From: Armatimonadota bacterium
GTDB lineage: Bacteria; Armatimonadota; JAAZEB01
DNA: 35,582 nucleotides
Direction: 5' to 3'
Assembly: GCA_016199585.1 (NCBI GenBank)
Contig: JACQGM010000133.1
Location: forward strand, 1-35,582
The position numbers and the translations under genes were made by a program. Of the stretch, positions 1 through 8,075 are shown piece by piece (the first letter of the stretch is position 1; every line of letters starts with the position of its first letter). The notes below the pieces were generated by a model. It had not been told where the DNA came from. It saw only the letters and a program-made list of their open reading frames with translations, and did not search any database.

Positions 1-156
1 ACGGCTGGCCGTCCTTCGGACGGGAGAAGGCTTTCTGCGTCCGTGAGGACGCCCGGCCAGCGGCCCGGAGCACCCGGTTTCATACCGGGTGGCACCGCGG
101 GAACGCTTATGTTAACGCCTATGCCCCCCGACCCCCTTCCCGCCGCGGGAAGGGGG
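1..156 (+). promoter_or_regulatory. Possible T-box-type leader RNA, 3' part
   Basis: Bases 87-99 read GGGTGGCACCGCG, which matches the conserved T-box core (AGGGTGGNACCGCG) that holds the UGGN bulge pairing with a tRNA NCCA end. Just before it a stem-loop (CACCCGGT/ACCGGGTG, 71-91) would sequester the core. Further upstream a multibranched fold is possible: an outer stem 5-10/55-60 enclosing GTC-TTC-GAC and GCGTCC-GTGA-GGACGC hairpins. Downstream at 132-156 a perfect 10-bp stem-loop could act as terminator or sequestor, although no T-run follows. The next gene is rmlD, not an aminoacyl-tRNA synthetase or amino-acid gene, which is odd for this class. The specifier stem would lie outside the window, so the call is tentative. 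Confidence 0.4.
132..156 (+). terminator. 10-bp GC-rich stem-loop before rmlD
   Basis: CCCCCTTCCC pairs perfectly with GGGAAGGGGG around a GCCGC loop. No T-tract follows, so it may be an attenuator, the terminator half of the T-box-like leader, or an intergenic palindrome. A hairpin with a similar TCCCGCCG...CGGGA core occurs at 15855-15876. Confidence 0.4.
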
Positions 157-194
157 AGCCGGACCAGGGGTCTGCACCGACGGAGAGGGTGTTG

Positions 195-1049
195 ATGGAC
201 GCGGAGATCCTGCTGACGGGGAAGAACGGCCAGGTGGGGTGGGAGCTGCAGCGGACGCTGGCGCCCCTGGGCCGCGTGACGGCCGTGGACGTGGAGGACG
301 TGGACCTGACCGACGCGGCCGCCGTGCGCGACTTGGCGCGCCGCGTGCGCCCGCGCCTCATCGTCAACCCGGCGGCCTACACGGCGGTGGACAAGGCCGA
401 GGAGGAGCCGGACCTCGCGCGCGCCATCAACGCCGCGGCGCCCGGCATCCTCGCCGAGGAAGCGAAGGCGCTCGGCGCGCCGATGATCCACTACTCCACC
501 GACTACGTCTTCGACGGAGCGAAGCGCGAGCCGTACGCCGAGGAGGACGCGCCGAACCCGATGGGGGTCTACGGACGCACCAAGCTGGCGGGCGAGGAGG
601 CGGTGCGCGCCTCCGGGGCGCGCACCGTGGTGCTGCGCCTCTGCTGGGTCTACGGCGCGCGCGGGCGCAACTTCATGCTCACCATGCTCCGCCTGGGGCG
701 CGAGCGGGGGACGGTGCGCGTGGTGGACGACCAGATCGGCAGCCCCACCTGGTGCCGGATGATCGCCGAGGGGAGCGCCCACATCGCCGCCCGCCTACTC
801 GGCCGCGACGACTGGGAGGAGGGCGTCTACCACCTCACGGCGGCGGGACAGACCTCCTGGTGCGGGTTCGCGCGCGCCCTCTTCGCGGCGCACGGCGTGC
901 CGGCCACGGTGGTGCCGATCACCACGGCGGAATACCCGACGCCCGCGCGCCGCCCCGCCTATTCGGTGCTCTCCAACCGGAAGGTGGGAGAGCGGTTCGG
1001 GGTGGCGCTGCCGGGGTGGGAGACGCAGTTGGGGTGGGTGGTGGAGTAG
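195..1049 (+). CDS. rmlD: dTDP-4-dehydrorhamnose reductase (RmlD/RfbD)
   Basis: This cytoplasmic SDR enzyme carries out the last step of dTDP-L-rhamnose synthesis, the NAD(P)H-dependent reduction of dTDP-4-dehydro-L-rhamnose. The 284-residue product has the usual family length. It shows the GKNGQVG nucleotide-binding loop near residue 10, the family signature STDYVFDG near residue 100, and the catalytic YGRTK (YxxxK) near residue 127. The ATG at 195 was chosen because GGAGAGGG lies about 6 bases upstream; the GTG at 189 and TTG at 192 fall in or against that site. It is the first gene of a long same-strand polysaccharide locus. RmlA and RmlB are not in the window and presumably lie elsewhere. 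Confidence 0.93.
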   Translation: MDAEILLTGKNGQVGWELQRTLAPLGRVTAVDVEDVDLTDAAAVRDLARRVRPRLIVNPAAYTAVDKAEEEPDLARAINAAAPGILAEEAKALGAPMIHYSTDYVFDGAKREPYAEEDAPNPMGVYGRTKLAGEEAVRASGARTVVLRLCWVYGARGRNFMLTMLRLGRERGTVRVVDDQIGSPTWCRMIAEGSAHIAARLLGRDDWEEGVYHLTAAGQTSWCGFARALFAAHGVPATVVPITTAEYPTPARRPAYSVLSNRKVGERFGVALPGWETQLGWVVE

Positions 1050-1060
1050 TGGAGGATCCC

Positions 1061-2422
1061 GTGTCGGGGCAGAAGATGACGGTGGCGAAGACGATTCGCC
1101 GGGCGGCCCGCAGCACGGTGGCGCGCAACGCGGCCGCGCTCTACGGAGTCCGCTTTGCGGCGGTCGTGCTGCCGTTGGTCACGGTTCCATACCTCGCGCG
1201 CCTGCTTCAACCGGCCGGCTGGGGGCTGGTCCTCTTCTCCCGTTCCTTCTCCTCTTGGCTCGTGTTGGCGATGGAGTATGGCTTTCAGTACTTCGCTACA
1301 CGTAAGATTGCCCGGAACCGGGGAGACCGGGAGGCTGTGGCTGAGACCGTGTCCGACGTTCTGGGGGCCAAGTGCGTGCTGGCTACTGCTGCCATCGCAG
1401 TGGCGCTCATCGCGCGCTACACGGCGCCCATCTTCCGCACTCACCCGGAGTACCTGATCTGGGCGCTCGTGCTCAGCCTTGCCCAGGGCTTCATCCCGCT
1501 GTGGTACTTCCAGGGCACCGAACGAATCACAACTTCATCGCGGCTTACCATCCTGGCGTACGCACTGGGAGCCGCATGCACCTTCATCATGGTCAGAGCA
1601 CCCGACCAAGGGGTCCGGGTGCTGATCCTCAATGCAGCGAGCGCTCTGCTTGTGGCAGGGGGTCTGCTCGGGATGATGTATCGGCAAGTGCCCTGGCGGC
1701 GGCCGAAGGTAAGCAGCGCCCTGAGGACGCTGCGGGAGAGTTGGAGCACGTTCGTATTCCAGGGCGGCGCGAGTTTCTACCAGGCGGCCAACGGGTTCGT
1801 CCTCGGCCTTTTTGTTCCCCCGGCGATGGTTGCCTATTACGGGGGCGCCGAGAGGCTGGTCAGGCTGGCCACCAGCCTGGTGGATCCCATATCCTGGGCG
1901 GTTTACCCGCGCATCAGCCACCTGATGGCGCACCAGACGGGAGAGGCACGCCGCTACGCCCGCACGGTCTTCTTGATTCTGGGTGGTCTGGGTCTCTGCA
2001 TGGGGGGCGTGTTCTTCTTGGGAGCGCCGCTGCTGATAGGGCTGCTGTATGGTGCCTCCTACACTCCGGCCATTCCGGTCCTTCGCATTCTATCCTTGAC
2101 GATTCCTGTCATCGCGCTGGGCACCGTCTTTGCGATTCAGTGGGCGCTCCCGGCGGGGTTGGAGCGTCCACTTGGCCGCGTTGCCGTAGCCGCAGGGATC
2201 GGCAACGTGGGCCTGGCGGTAGTTCTTGCTCCTCGCTTCGGGGCCCTGGGCATGGCGTGCGCGGTGCTCAGCGCCGAGTCTTTCGTAATGGTATCCGCCT
2301 ACGTGATCCTGAAGCAGCGGCGGCTCCTGCCCTTCCCCATCGCCGAGACGCTGCTCGGGCTGCTGATGCGGCGAACCGCCACCGACCACCAACCTATCAG
2401 ATCGGATCCGGATCCGAGTTAG
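1061..2422 (+). CDS. wzx: O-antigen/polysaccharide flippase (Wzx, MOP superfamily)
   Basis: This is an inner-membrane lipid-linked oligosaccharide translocase of the PST/Wzx group. The 453-residue product opens with the family-typical stretch of a basic start, then an ARNAAALYGVRFAAVVLPL segment and PYLARLLQPAGWG, followed by about 12-14 hydrophobic segments to the end. GTG 1061 was chosen because GGAGG sits 5 bases upstream; ATG 1076 is the alternative. The ORF track extends this frame back to 239, but that part is an overlap artefact with rmlD. The gap to rmlD is 11 bases, suggesting co-transcription. The base composition looks less GC-rich than in the flanking sugar-enzyme genes, as is common for flippases and polymerases exchanged between strains. 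Confidence 0.88.
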   Translation: MSGQKMTVAKTIRRAARSTVARNAAALYGVRFAAVVLPLVTVPYLARLLQPAGWGLVLFSRSFSSWLVLAMEYGFQYFATRKIARNRGDREAVAETVSDVLGAKCVLATAAIAVALIARYTAPIFRTHPEYLIWALVLSLAQGFIPLWYFQGTERITTSSRLTILAYALGAACTFIMVRAPDQGVRVLILNAASALLVAGGLLGMMYRQVPWRRPKVSSALRTLRESWSTFVFQGGASFYQAANGFVLGLFVPPAMVAYYGGAERLVRLATSLVDPISWAVYPRISHLMAHQTGEARRYARTVFLILGGLGLCMGGVFFLGAPLLIGLLYGASYTPAIPVLRILSLTIPVIALGTVFAIQWALPAGLERPLGRVAVAAGIGNVGLAVVLAPRFGALGMACAVLSAESFVMVSAYVILKQRRLLPFPIAETLLGLLMRRTATDHQPIRSDPDPS

Positions 2423-2741
2423 GAGCCGTCAGGGAACAAGCGTCACAGGCCAGCGGCCGGGCATATGGACATACCCGTCTGAGGGGCGGCTCGGAGCCGC
2501 CAAGCGCTCTCGCGGGCGCGGGGTCTCTTCCCGTCCGAAGGACGGTTGGCCGCCGGCCCCCGAGACGGGTGCGTTCATGCGCCCGGCGGTCTGCGACGGT
2601 TGTTCGCTGACAAGTCCTTAGGTTCACGGGGCTTCTTCAGCCCGCGGTCGCCCCGGGTGACCAGCACCCCTTTGGGTCTGTTGCGCCGGCGGAATCCGAC
2701 CGGCGATCGCAGGGAAGTCAGACGAATTCGAGGTCTTCGGG
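2423..2741 (+). other. Structured wzx-wzy intergenic region, no gene
   Basis: This 319-base stretch holds no convincing ORF but many stem-loops. These are GGCGGCT/AGCCGCC (2485-2501); CCGTCC-gaa-GGACGG (about 2531-2545) enclosed by a GTCTC/GAGAC pair (2523-2566); GGGCT/AGCCC (2629-2643); and GGGTG/CACCC (2655-2669). The last is followed by CTTT and could be a weak terminator or attenuator. I recognise no known riboswitch. Confidence 0.5.
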
Positions 2742-4157
2742 ATGAATGGCCAGAACATGAGTGTCGCTCGGCCGCGCGCCGGATTGGCCCAACAGGGGAG
2801 CCCGAGGTGGCGAAAGACCCGCAGCCGTCCTAGCACATCCCTCCCGTGGTGGCTCATGGTGGCGGGCGTTGTGCTGATACCTTTCGTTCCCAACAAGGAA
2901 CTTGGTCTCCCGCTTGCATCCTACGGCCAACCTGTGCTGTTCGCCATGATTCTCCTGTCGGCAGGCCTGTGCTGGCGCAGGAATGGAATCCCCGCGCGCC
3001 ACGTGCGCTACGCGGCGATGATCGGCCTCCTGCTCTTGTCCGCTGCGGCTTCGGTCGTGAATACGACTGAGACGCGCGCGACGATCAAGCAACTCACATT
3101 CCTGGCTACCGGCTTTGGTCTGTACTTATACCTCATCTCCTCTCTCTCGCCGCTCCAACGCGACGGCGCGCGGGGCGTGGAGCGCGTGGTGGGCGTGTTG
3201 GTGCTATCCGCCACGGGGTTGGCACTCTTCTTCCTGTACAACATTGTTGTCCAGGCTGCTCGGCATGGTCTCATGGCCGTGCTCACGTCTCGGACGCACG
3301 GTGGGCTCATGGAGATCGGCTTCGCCACTTCGAACCCGGTGGCTGGTGTCCTGGTGTTCCCGCTGTTCGTCTCGATATACGCCGCAACGTGCGCCGAGTC
3401 GCGCGCCGTTCGAGTCTTAGGGGTGCTGGGGGTCTGCTCCATCGCGTGCGCCGTTCTCGCCACCCTGTCCAGGGGGACGATCTCATGCATTGCCATTGGC
3501 CTGGTTCTCCTCCTCCTCGGAGTCCCTGGTAGGGCCGCGCGCGGAGCGCTCCTCGTGATTGGAGCAGCAGCCCTTGTCCTGCTCGCTCTGATCCACTCTG
3601 GGATGATGTCCGCTGATATGCTCTCAGTCCTGTGGCAGGGGCGATGGGAGGGATGGAGGACGGAAACCCTGAGCGGCAGAACGGAAATCTGGGCGTACTA
3701 CTGGGACATGATCGCGTCGACGTCCGGGAGCCTTCTGGTGTTCGGCCGCGGGATAGCCACTACCGGACGCGCATACGGGTACCATGCATGGGGCGCGAGC
3801 GTCACTACGTGGACCCCGCACAACAGCATCATGACGCTGCTGCTGGAGCAAGGCGTGGTAGGGCTCGTCATCCACCTGACGGTCATCGGGCACGTTCTGA
3901 TCCATACCCTGTTGCTCGCGCTCCGTTCCCCATCGCCCCGCGTCAGGCTCTTCTGTCGCATCATGGGAACGGGATTCCTGGCGACGCTGATGCACACCAT
4001 GATGGATGACCTGGCTCCGATGCTGCAGTACATCACATACGTATCGATGGCTCTTGCCTTGCTGACAGTGGGTCCCTACTCGCTGCGGGACAGGGGGGTT
4101 GCAGACACGGATACTCCGCACCCCGGGTCGGTGGAGTTACGGTCACGGCCAGCATAG
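2742..4157 (+). CDS. O-antigen polymerase or ligase family membrane protein (Wzy/WaaL-like)
   Basis: A 471-residue polytopic inner-membrane protein with roughly 11-12 hydrophobic segments. A large periplasmic loop precedes the motif PHNSIMTLLLEQGVVGL near residue 365, which matches the PHN...GxxGL pattern of the Wzy_C/O-antigen ligase superfamily. A polymerase joins repeat units on undecaprenyl diphosphate, whereas a ligase moves the glycan to lipid A-core; sequence alone does not separate them here. Its place between the flippase and the glycosyltransferases favours Wzy. ATG 2742 is assumed; ATG 2757 is also possible, and neither has a strong ribosome-binding site. Like wzx it has relaxed codon use compared with genes after 7.3 kb. 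Confidence 0.82.
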   Translation: MNGQNMSVARPRAGLAQQGSPRWRKTRSRPSTSLPWWLMVAGVVLIPFVPNKELGLPLASYGQPVLFAMILLSAGLCWRRNGIPARHVRYAAMIGLLLLSAAASVVNTTETRATIKQLTFLATGFGLYLYLISSLSPLQRDGARGVERVVGVLVLSATGLALFFLYNIVVQAARHGLMAVLTSRTHGGLMEIGFATSNPVAGVLVFPLFVSIYAATCAESRAVRVLGVLGVCSIACAVLATLSRGTISCIAIGLVLLLLGVPGRAARGALLVIGAAALVLLALIHSGMMSADMLSVLWQGRWEGWRTETLSGRTEIWAYYWDMIASTSGSLLVFGRGIATTGRAYGYHAWGASVTTWTPHNSIMTLLLEQGVVGLVIHLTVIGHVLIHTLLLALRSPSPRVRLFCRIMGTGFLATLMHTMMDDLAPMLQYITYVSMALALLTVGPYSLRDRGVADTDTPHPGSVELRSRPA

Positions 4158-4233
4158 AGATCACCCACCGCTCCTGCCCACGCAAGCCCGTCGCCTTCGT
4201 CGCGCAATGCAGACAGCACGCGAAGAGCTAAGG

Positions 4234-5148
4234 ATGATCACGATGGATTCCGCGCCGAGCAAGGATACTACTTGCGCCGTGGTAGTAACTTACCATCCCG
4301 ACTCCGGACTGCCAGGACGGTTGGCCCGCCTTGCTGAGGAAGTGGATCGCATCCTGGTCGTGGACAACGCCTCTGGCCCTGCGGATCTGGGCGTCGTGAA
4401 GAGGGCGGCAGCGCAATTGCCCCTTGATCTCATTCTCAACCAGACCAACCTGGGGATCGCCACGGCGCTGAACCAGGGCTTGCAGTGGGCGATCAGCCAC
4501 GGCTACCAGTGGGTACTCACGTTCGACCAGGATAGCACGCCCATGACACCCATGCTTGCGGCGATGCGCGAGGCATACCTCGGCGCGGGCGGGCACCGCG
4601 TGGCGGTCATCGGGTCACTCTACGTGGTCGCATCGCCGTGCAACGAGGGCGAACACGGGACAGCGGATGGCGCGATGGCAGGCACACCCCGTTGGCAGGA
4701 GTGCGCGACGGTGATCACTTCGGGGAGCTTGCTGTCAACAGCGGCGCACACGGTGGTCGGCCCTTTCCGAGATGAGTTCTTCATTGACCTTGTTGACCTT
4801 GAATACTGCTTGAGAGCCCGAAGGAAGGGATTCCGGGTTCTGATCACGCGTGATTCGAGCATCCGCCAGCCGCTCGGTTCGCCAACAGAGCACCGGTTCC
4901 TGGGGCGGCGGATAGTGGTCACAAACCATTCCCCTCTGCGACGGTATTACCACGCCAGGAATCTCGTGGCAGTGGCTGCGGAGTACTGGCGGGGGGAACG
5001 GGAATGGGCGGCGGACGGCCTTCGGCGGCAGTTGAGGATGGTGTTCTGGATTCTGTTGTTTGAGCGCAGGAAGGCGGCGAAGATAGCGCACATCGCGCTC
5101 GGGGTCTGGCATGGCATGAGGCGCCGCTTCGGCCCCTTGTACCATTGA
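4234..5148 (+). CDS. GT2 glycosyltransferase, rhamnosyltransferase-like
   Basis: This is a cytoplasmic family-2 (GT-A fold) sugar transferase of about 304 residues. CAVVVTYHPD at the start is the nucleotide-sugar-binding strand. VVDNAS and NLGIATALNQGL are typical of GT2, and LTFDQDSTP contains the DQD-type metal-binding motif seen in L-rhamnosyltransferases (the RfbF/TIGR01556-like group). Rhamnosyl transfer fits the rmlD gene upstream, but donor specificity is inferred. The ORF track starts at 4099 inside the previous gene. In-frame starts at 4207, 4234 and 4243 are possible. I give 4234; AAGGA 8 bases before 4243 makes that equally likely. Confidence 0.85.
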   Translation: MITMDSAPSKDTTCAVVVTYHPDSGLPGRLARLAEEVDRILVVDNASGPADLGVVKRAAAQLPLDLILNQTNLGIATALNQGLQWAISHGYQWVLTFDQDSTPMTPMLAAMREAYLGAGGHRVAVIGSLYVVASPCNEGEHGTADGAMAGTPRWQECATVITSGSLLSTAAHTVVGPFRDEFFIDLVDLEYCLRARRKGFRVLITRDSSIRQPLGSPTEHRFLGRRIVVTNHSPLRRYYHARNLVAVAAEYWRGEREWAADGLRRQLRMVFWILLFERRKAAKIAHIALGVWHGMRRRFGPLYH

Positions 5149-5172
5149 GGCCCCGTGGGGGGTATCCGCCCG

Positions 5173-6150
5173 ATGAGACTTTCAATCGCGATGGCGACTT
5201 ACAACGCCTCTCGCTTCCTTCAGCCGCAACTGGAGAGCATTGCCGGGCAGCAGCGCCTGCCGGACGAACTCGTCGTCTGCGACAATGCCTCGACCGACGA
5301 CACGGTCGCCGTGCTGAACGCCTTCCGTGAGCAGGCGCCTTTCCCGGTGCGGATTGAGCGCAATTCTGTGAATCTGGGCTGCACCAAGAACTTCGAGAAG
5401 GCGGTCGGCCTGTGCGAAGGGGACATCATCGCGCTGGCCGACAGCGACGACGTCTGGTACGCGCACAAGCTGGCACGCCTCATGGACGAGTTCTCCGCTT
5501 CCGAAGCGATCGGGGCTGCGTTCTCAGACGCCGACATCATTGATGAGCACGGCCAGCGCGTGGGCCCGCCGCTGTGGCAGCGAGGCGCGTTCGGACCCCG
5601 GCAGCAGTCCTCGCTGCGCCGCGACGCCTTCCGCGAGCTCCTGCGAGGGGCTCGCGTCACCGGCATGACGATGGTCTTCCGGGCGCGCTACCGCCCCAGA
5701 GTCTTGCCGATCCCGACTGAATGGCACCACGATGCCTGGATCTCCCTGCTCATCAGCATCCTCGCCGAGCTCCGCCCCGTGGATGAGCGGCTGGTGCGCT
5801 ACCGGCAGCACGCGGCCCAGGACTCAGGAGTCCCCTGCTCCCGGAGGGGAGGCAGGCCCCCTCTTTCCGCACGCGCCGAACGCTACCGGAGCGCGGCGCA
5901 ACGCTACGAGGAGGCGTGCGAGCGCGTCCGCTCGTGGAACGACCCGGCGCTGAGACCGGATGCCCTGCCCCGCCTGAAGGAGAAGGTGCGCCACCTTCGC
6001 TGGAGAGCCGTGGCGCAGACTTCTCCCTTGAACCCGCCCGGAGTGCTGGCCGGCCTCCTCACCGGCCGCTACCATCGGTGCTCCACTGGTCTACGCGCCG
6101 CTGTTGCCGACCTGATCCACTACGCGAACCCCGGGCCCCGTAACTACTGA
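5173..6150 (+). CDS. GT2 glycosyltransferase
   Basis: A 325-residue GT-A glycosyltransferase. It opens with MRLSIAMATYNASRFL, the typical GT2 N-terminal strand, then has LVVCDNASTDDT and ALADSDDVW, the DxD-containing metal/nucleotide site. A GMTMVFRA acceptor-side segment and WHHDAWISL follow, as in WaaE/SpsA-like dTDP- or UDP-sugar transferases. ATG 5173 lies about 10 bases after a G-rich stretch; the GTG at 5155 would add six unlikely residues. The gap to the preceding gene is only 24 bases, so the two are probably co-translated. The acceptor and donor sugars cannot be read from the sequence. Confidence 0.87.
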   Translation: MRLSIAMATYNASRFLQPQLESIAGQQRLPDELVVCDNASTDDTVAVLNAFREQAPFPVRIERNSVNLGCTKNFEKAVGLCEGDIIALADSDDVWYAHKLARLMDEFSASEAIGAAFSDADIIDEHGQRVGPPLWQRGAFGPRQQSSLRRDAFRELLRGARVTGMTMVFRARYRPRVLPIPTEWHHDAWISLLISILAELRPVDERLVRYRQHAAQDSGVPCSRRGGRPPLSARAERYRSAAQRYEEACERVRSWNDPALRPDALPRLKEKVRHLRWRAVAQTSPLNPPGVLAGLLTGRYHRCSTGLRAAVADLIHYANPGPRNY

Positions 6151-6257
6151 GGGAACTCGGCAGTGGCTGGTGGTGCTGTCGTCCGCTGGGGGAGACAGAC
6201 CCCGTCGGCAGCAGGGGTTGAGGATGCAGGCAGCGCACCGACGATGCGGGTGAGCAG

Positions 6258-7235
6258 ATGACACCTCCTATCGGAAGACACCATGGCACTCTCAAGCCCA
6301 CGGTCGATATCGTCATCGTGGACTACAACGCTGGCAGCCAGGTTCGGGAGTGTCTCGCATCCATCGAGAGGTGCCCCCCCAAACCGGGTCGGCTGTCGCG
6401 CGTCGTAGTAGTTGACAATGCATCTTCCGTGCCGACGCAGGAGTGTGTTCGCGAATCGGCGCTCCCGTTGCACTTCATCCGGAATGAGGAAAACTGCGGG
6501 TTCGCAGCGGCCTGCAACCAGGGCGCGATCCGTAGCGAAGCGGACTACCTGTTGTTCTTGAATCCAGACACCATCCTCCACGAGCACTCGCTCTCCGTGC
6601 CGGTGGCGTTCCTGGATGCTGATAGCGGCCAACGTTATGCCGCGTGTGGCATCCAGTTGGTCGAGGACGATGGGTGGATAGCACGATCGTGCGCTCGTCT
6701 CCCCACACCGGCAACGATGCTGACCTCGATCCTGGGCCTCGACCGCCTCCTGCAGCGCCGGTTCCGCGGCTACCGGATGCGAGAGTGGCCCCACGATGAG
6801 ACGTGTGATGTGGACCACGTGATCGGCGCGTTCTACTTCATCCGGCGTCCGGTCTTTGAGTCGCTGGGTGGGTTCGACGAGCGGTTCTTCGTCTACCTGG
6901 AGGACCTGGACCTTTCGCTCCGCATTCAGAAGGCGGGCCTGCGAATCAGGTACCTGACCTCCGCGCGGGCCTACCACCGGGGCGGGGGCGCGTCCGAGCG
7001 AATCAAAGCGTTCAGGCTGTTCCTGTCACTGCAAAGCCGTCTGGCGTACGCACGGAAGCACTTCCCTGCGTCTGCCGTCTGGCTTGTAACGTTCACCACG
7101 CTCGCCCCGGAGTGCGTCACTCGATTGGGGCGCGCAGTGGCCATGATACGACCCAGTGTGGTGGGTGAGACTCTCCGTGCCTACTACCTTCTCTGGCGTT
7201 GGCTGATTCGGGGCGCAAGGCCCGGCCGGCCATGA
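6258..7235 (+). CDS. GT2 glycosyltransferase (WbbL/rhamnosyltransferase-like)
   Basis: A 325-residue GT2 protein. VDIVIVDYNAG and VVVVDNAS form the nucleotide-binding part, and NCGFAAACNQG and LFLNPDT carry the usual family motif. DERFFVYLEDLDLSLRIQKAG near residue 215 is the EDxDLxxR active-site region typical of rhamnosyltransferase WbbL-like enzymes. A C-terminal amphipathic or hydrophobic stretch (residues 255-320) may sit on the membrane. It follows the preceding transferase by 107 bases. The substrate assignment to rhamnose is by family resemblance and locus context only. Confidence 0.87.
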   Translation: MTPPIGRHHGTLKPTVDIVIVDYNAGSQVRECLASIERCPPKPGRLSRVVVVDNASSVPTQECVRESALPLHFIRNEENCGFAAACNQGAIRSEADYLLFLNPDTILHEHSLSVPVAFLDADSGQRYAACGIQLVEDDGWIARSCARLPTPATMLTSILGLDRLLQRRFRGYRMREWPHDETCDVDHVIGAFYFIRRPVFESLGGFDERFFVYLEDLDLSLRIQKAGLRIRYLTSARAYHRGGGASERIKAFRLFLSLQSRLAYARKHFPASAVWLVTFTTLAPECVTRLGRAVAMIRPSVVGETLRAYYLLWRWLIRGARPGRP

Positions 7236-7241
7236 TCTTGG

Positions 7242-7291
7242 CAACACGATACCGGGTGTTGCGGACGGTTCTGCAGCACCCTTCGCAGAAC
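7242..7291 (+). other. Two stem-loops between the GT2 gene and rfbF
   Basis: CAACAC/GTGTTG (7242-7261) and GTTCTGC/GCAGAAC (7268-7291) form adjacent hairpins. The second ends just upstream of the GGAGGA ribosome-binding site of rfbF. They could attenuate read-through or shape translation start; no T-tract is present. Confidence 0.35.
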
Positions 7292-7304
7292 GGGAGGAAC
7301 TAAC

Positions 7305-8075
7305 GTGAAGGTTGCGATCCTTGCCGGCGGACTGGGAAGCCGGCTGCAGGAAGAGACCACCGTCCGGCCCAAGCCGATGGTGGAGATCGGCGGCAAGCCG
7401 ATGCTCTGGCACATCATGAACATCTATGCCTGGCATGGCTTCCGCGAGTTCGTCATCGCCCTGGGCTACAAGGGGGAAGTCATCAAGGAGTACTTCCTCA
7501 ATTTCTATGCCCTGAACAACGATCTGACGGTGAACCTGTCCACCGGCAAGCTGGCCGTCCACGATGGCCGCCAGCCCGACTGGCGCGTTCACCTGGTGGA
7601 GACCGGACAGAACACGATGACCGGGGGGCGCATCAAGCGTCTTGGCCCGTGGCTGGGCGATGGCACCTTCATGGCCACCTATGGCGACGGCCTGGCCGAC
7701 GTGCCGGTCGAGGACGTGCTCGGGTTCCACCGGGCGCACGGGAAGCTGGCCACCGTCACGGCCGTGCGCCCTCCGGCGCGCTTCGGCGGTCTCCAGATCG
7801 AGAGCCGCCAGGTGGTCAAGTTCGCGGAGAAGCCGCAGACGGGCGAGGGGTGGATCAACGGCGGCTTCTTCGTCTTCGAGCCGGGGGCGCTGGATTATAT
7901 TGACGGCGACGCCACGTCGCTGGAACTGGAGCCGCTCGAGCGCCTGGTGGCCGCGGGGCAGTTGATGGCCTACGAGCACCGCGGCTTCTGGCAGCCGATG
8001 GACACGCTTCGCGAGAAGAACCTCCTCGAGGACCTCTGGCGCACGGGGAAGGCGCCCTGGAAGGTATGGCCGTAG
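7305..8075 (+). CDS. rfbF: Glucose-1-phosphate cytidylyltransferase (RfbF)
   Basis: This enzyme makes CDP-glucose from CTP and glucose 1-phosphate, the entry step to CDP-3,6-dideoxyhexoses and related sugars. The 256-residue protein has the standard length. It begins with AILAGGLGSRLQEET and RPKPMVEIGGKPMLWHIM, the nucleotide-binding signature of the RfbF group. GDGLADV and EKPQTGEGWINGGFFV are further conserved blocks of the family. GTG 7305 is preceded by GGGAGGA at proper spacing. It abuts the next gene with no gap, so the two are translationally coupled. No RfbG-type CDP-glucose 4,6-dehydratase is visible in the window, so the later fate of CDP-glucose is open. Confidence 0.93.
   Translation: MKVAILAGGLGSRLQEETTVRPKPMVEIGGKPMLWHIMNIYAWHGFREFVIALGYKGEVIKEYFLNFYALNNDLTVNLSTGKLAVHDGRQPDWRVHLVETGQNTMTGGRIKRLGPWLGDGTFMATYGDGLADVPVEDVLGFHRAHGKLATVTAVRPPARFGGLQIESRQVVKFAEKPQTGEGWINGGFFVFEPGALDYIDGDATSLELEPLERLVAAGQLMAYEHRGFWQPMDTLREKNLLEDLWRTGKAPWKVWP

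Noticed and set aside
239-1060. 727-codon ORF from 239 suggesting a fused RmlD-flippase
   Set aside because: The first 270 codons are an out-of-frame, Arg/Gly/Pro-rich shadow of rmlD; the flippase proper starts at about 1061 with its own ribosome-binding site.
2523-2566. Inverted copy of the hairpin at 9-23 as a paired mobile-element end
   Set aside because: The shared CCGTCC...GGACGG is itself nearly palindromic, so the match between the two sites is mostly self-complementarity; flanks do not match beyond a few bases.
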